In this document: in pieces, positions 21,123-23,029 of the stretch
Numbering within the stretch: the stretch's first letter is position 1
How the letters are laid out: every line of letters starts with the position of its first letter
Assembly (NCBI GenBank): GCA_964490005.1
Contig: CAZBBB010000043.1
Coordinates: 1-23,029, forward strand
Origin: CAZBBB01 sp964490005
GTDB taxonomy: Bacteria; Planctomycetota; B15-G4
Reading direction: 5' to 3'
Length of the DNA stretch: 23,029 bases
Position numbers and translations under genes: made by a program
Notes under the pieces: generated by a model
Databases searched by the model: none
The model's input: the letters and a program-made list of their open reading frames with translations, nothing else
Told to the model about the DNA's origin: nothing

Positions 21123-22750
21123 ACGGTCTCGCACGGCCACGATGGTCGCGGCCTGCTGCTGCTGTCGCATTCGTCCTGGTCGCAGGTGTCGCAGGCCGTG
21201 CTCAATCCATCAGCAAGATCGGTCAGTACGGGACGGCACTGCTCGGAGCCCACGGACCGGTGACCATGTCGGCAGACGGTGACTGGATTGCATACACCCA
21301 AAACAACGGAGGTGGAACGTGCAATCCGGCCTTCGTGATGGCGATGATCCGAGTGGACGGCAGCAAGCATCGAATCGTCTTGGATCAACCGCAACTGTGG
21401 CAGATTCTTCCGAATGGCACGTTTCCCTTCCGAATGAGCCTGACGAGTGACGACTCGACGCTCTACTGGTGGTGGCCTCACAAGACCACACCGCCCCACT
21501 GCTCGGCCTCACTTCCACTGCGAACGTATCGAGTCGACACGAGTACCAGCGTCGTCGAAGAGCTGTACTTCAATGGCCAGCCCATCAACAGTCTCTCGCA
21601 TTCCGACGACGGGCAGATCCTGGTGTTCAAGGGCTGGCATGAACCCTCGCAGACGTGGCACTGGTACCGGTCGGGGCCCGATCCGAGCACGGCCGTCGAA
21701 TTTCTCGACCCGGCGCCGTGGAGCACCACCTTCGGGAAGGTCTGCGGCGACGGCAGCAGGTTCGCGATGATCGGGTATCACCCCGGCCTGCCGGGCTCGC
21801 CGGGCGATGTCTACGTCTACGACTTTGCGCGCGCGCGCCTGGATATCGTCAGCCCGTTTCCCGTCGAATTCCTCTGGGGGCTCGACATCTCGGGCGACGG
21901 CGGTCGCATCGCGTACGCCGGCTCATCCCCGATCTACGGCGTTGGTTCGGATGGCACGGGCTTCCACGAGATCTCCCCGTTCTCGTCGGGCGGTTCAGCG
22001 ACGCTGACACGCGACGGCAATTGGGTCATCCACGTTCACGATGATCCGGGTGGACCGAACATCGCCAAGACGCGCAGGACTGCCTGGGACGGCTCGGCAA
22101 CCGAGACGATCGAAGGCTGGACCCCGTTCATCCTGAGCATGTTCCACTCACCCGTGAACGCCGACGGCTCGGTCGTGCCCGTACTCACCGATCCGCCGGG
22201 CGGTGGAGCGCTCTCGGTGTGGTTCGAACATCTGCCGGTGCTGACGACGTACGGGTTGGGCACGCCGGGCTCCTTCATTCGCTGGGACATTGGCGGCGAA
22301 CCCGGCGGCATGTACCTGCTGCTCTACGCGTTCGGAGGCGCCTCGATCCCGGTCGGGACGAAGGGCACGCTGAAGCTGGACCCGGCGTCCCTGCAGGTCC
22401 TCGTGGCGGGCACGATCGGCGGCCCGCCCTACGACATCGGCTCGCTGAGCCTGACCATTCCGGCCGACGCGATCATTCCGACGCCGATCGACGTCCACTC
22501 GCAGGCGCTGGTCTTCGGCGCGGCGGGCCGCAATGCGACGCTGACCAACGCTACGGTGTTCGAGATCACGAGCGGGGCGGCGGCGATGTCGGCCGGCGGT
22601 GAAGCGCCACCCGGTGTCGTCGTGGACGAGGGACACCCGTGGGGCCCGCTTCCCGCGTGGCTGTCCGGGACGGCACCGAACCCCGAGGATCGCGAGCGCT
22701 GGCGAGCGCTCATGGACCCCAACTACGCCCGGATCGCAGCGGAGCGCTGA
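21119..22750 (+). CDS. Exported beta-propeller (PD40/TolB-like) protein with shared C-terminal domain
   Basis: A 543-residue protein with a signal peptide (RPAAAVAFVLVAGVAGRA, cleavage before Gln29). Six or seven propeller-blade motifs of the S-x-D-G-x-x-I-A-Y type follow: MSADGDWIAY (50), LTSDDSTLYW (108), SDDGQILVF (162), GDGSRFAMI (210), ISGDGGRIAY (258), LTRDGNWVIH (297) and a weaker NADGSVVPV (348). From about 378 to 486 there is a beta-rich domain (GTKGTLKLDPASLQVLVAG, SLSLTIPADAIIP) that resembles the end of the 450-residue protein at 4489-5841. A Pro/Gly-rich tail of about 55 residues follows. GTG 21119 overlaps the upstream stop (GTGA), so translation probably depends on the upstream gene. 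One 60-base block (21361-21420) is 52% GC by hand count, far below neighbouring genes. Likely a surface or secreted binding protein; ligand unknown. Confidence 0.75.
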   Translation: MNGLARPRWSRPAAAVAFVLVAGVAGRAQSISKIGQYGTALLGAHGPVTMSADGDWIAYTQNNGGGTCNPAFVMAMIRVDGSKHRIVLDQPQLWQILPNGTFPFRMSLTSDDSTLYWWWPHKTTPPHCSASLPLRTYRVDTSTSVVEELYFNGQPINSLSHSDDGQILVFKGWHEPSQTWHWYRSGPDPSTAVEFLDPAPWSTTFGKVCGDGSRFAMIGYHPGLPGSPGDVYVYDFARARLDIVSPFPVEFLWGLDISGDGGRIAYAGSSPIYGVGSDGTGFHEISPFSSGGSATLTRDGNWVIHVHDDPGGPNIAKTRRTAWDGSATETIEGWTPFILSMFHSPVNADGSVVPVLTDPPGGGALSVWFEHLPVLTTYGLGTPGSFIRWDIGGEPGGMYLLLYAFGGASIPVGTKGTLKLDPASLQVLVAGTIGGPPYDIGSLSLTIPADAIIPTPIDVHSQALVFGAAGRNATLTNATVFEITSGAAAMSAGGEAPPGVVVDEGHPWGPLPAWLSGTAPNPEDRERWRALMDPNYARIAAER

Positions 22751-22754
22751 GGAA

Positions 22755-22770
22755 CGCTCGGCTCCGAGCG
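22755..22770. terminator. Hairpin between convergent genes
   Basis: CGCTCG-GCTC-CGAGCG forms a 6-bp stem with a 4-base loop just after the stop at 22750. A small CTTC-CCC-GAAG stem follows. No T-run. It sits in the 60-base gap before the convergent lipoprotein gene. Confidence 0.4.
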
Positions 22771-22810
22771 AGCTTCCCCGAAGGGCGCGCGCGACGCCCG
22801 GCGCGGGGCC

Positions 22811-23029
22811 TCAGCCGCCTTCGATCTCGGCGGCGAGACGCGCCAGCTCGGCGTCCATGTTCGCGGCGTCGATCTCGGCCGCGGCGAGCGCGTCGAGTTC
22901 GGCGTTGCCGGGCAGATACACGTCGACGTCCTGCCCCGACGCGCCGAACAGCATGCAGCCGGGCAGCGACAGGGCCAGGGCGGCGGCGAGCGGCGCGCGG
23001 CCGAGGCGGGCGGCCCGTGACGCGCGCCT
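22811..23029 (-). CDS. Small lipoprotein, 5' end outside the window
   Basis: On the minus strand the frame is open from the window edge to a TGA at 22811-22813, giving the last 72 residues of a protein. It reads as a lipoprotein signal: an Arg/Ala-rich region, the hydrophobic stretch PLAAALALSLPGC ending in a lipobox-like LPGC, then MLFGASGQDVDVYLPG and an Ala/Glu/Asp-rich helical C-terminus ending in AEIEGG. No start codon lies between the window edge and the hydrophobic stretch, so the start is further upstream. The mature protein would have only about 48 residues. It converges on the propeller gene across a 60-base gap with a hairpin. Function unknown. The call rests on the lipobox, the open frame and the convergent layout. 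Confidence 0.55.
   Translation of the reverse strand, partial: RRASRAARLGRAPLAAALALSLPGCMLFGASGQDVDVYLPGNAELDALAAAEIDAANMDAELARLAAEIEGG

Noticed and set aside
1..23029. CRISPR array, tRNA, rRNA or insertion sequence
   Set aside because: No regularly spaced repeats, no cloverleaf with a recognisable T-arm, no rRNA-like segment and no transposase-like frame or matching terminal inverted repeats were found by eye.

Overview
The window is very GC-rich bacterial DNA, above 80% GC in some hand-counted 60-base blocks, with short spacers, many GTG starts and several 4-base stop/start overlaps. No rRNA, tRNA, CRISPR array, transposase or phage gene was seen. Best guess for the source is a Planctomycetota-like bacterium. 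This rests on several large exported proteins of unknown function, a C-terminal beta-rich domain seen on two of them that resembles one common on planctomycete exported proteins, and carboxypeptidase-regulatory-type repeats on a membrane anchor. It is inference, since no marker gene is present.

Layout. 1-2.3 kb: the 3' end of protoporphyrinogen oxidase (heme synthesis), a CrcB fluoride channel on the opposite strand, and an aquaporin-arsenate reductase pair joined by a GTGA overlap, which reads as an arsenic detoxification unit. 2.3-4.3 kb: a LiaF-like membrane protein, a LOG-family nucleotide phosphoribohydrolase and a DinB-fold protein. 4.5-5.8 kb: an exported propeller-like protein. 5.9-9.9 kb, minus strand: serB-proC (ATGA overlap), a Cys-rich exported protein and a class V aminotransferase. 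10.0-11.8 kb: a cobalamin-type radical SAM enzyme whose 3' end overlaps serA by 59 bases. 11.8-13.4 kb: serA, minus strand. 13.6-16.0 kb: a membrane-anchored multi-repeat protein. 16.1-18.6 kb: a second cobalamin-type radical SAM enzyme coupled by GTGA to an EamA transporter. 18.8-22.75 kb: two exported proteins, also GTGA-coupled. The window ends in a partial small lipoprotein on the minus strand.

How the genes fit together. SerA and SerB are the first and last steps of the phosphorylated serine pathway. The class V aminotransferase on the same strand could supply the middle step in place of a classical SerC. ArsC would make arsenite, and the coupled aquaporin has a pore filter without the water-specific histidine, so it could pass As(OH)3. 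The radical SAM/EamA pair looks like a small make-and-export unit with an unknown product.

The most striking observation is an 11-G run at 18850-18860 inside the signal-peptide region of the 18.8-21.1 kb gene. As given, the signal peptide and the 753-codon body lie in different frames. Loss of one G would join them into a clean secreted 778-residue protein. This is either a phase-variable (contingency) switch controlling a two-gene surface operon or a homopolymer sequencing error, and raw reads can tell which.
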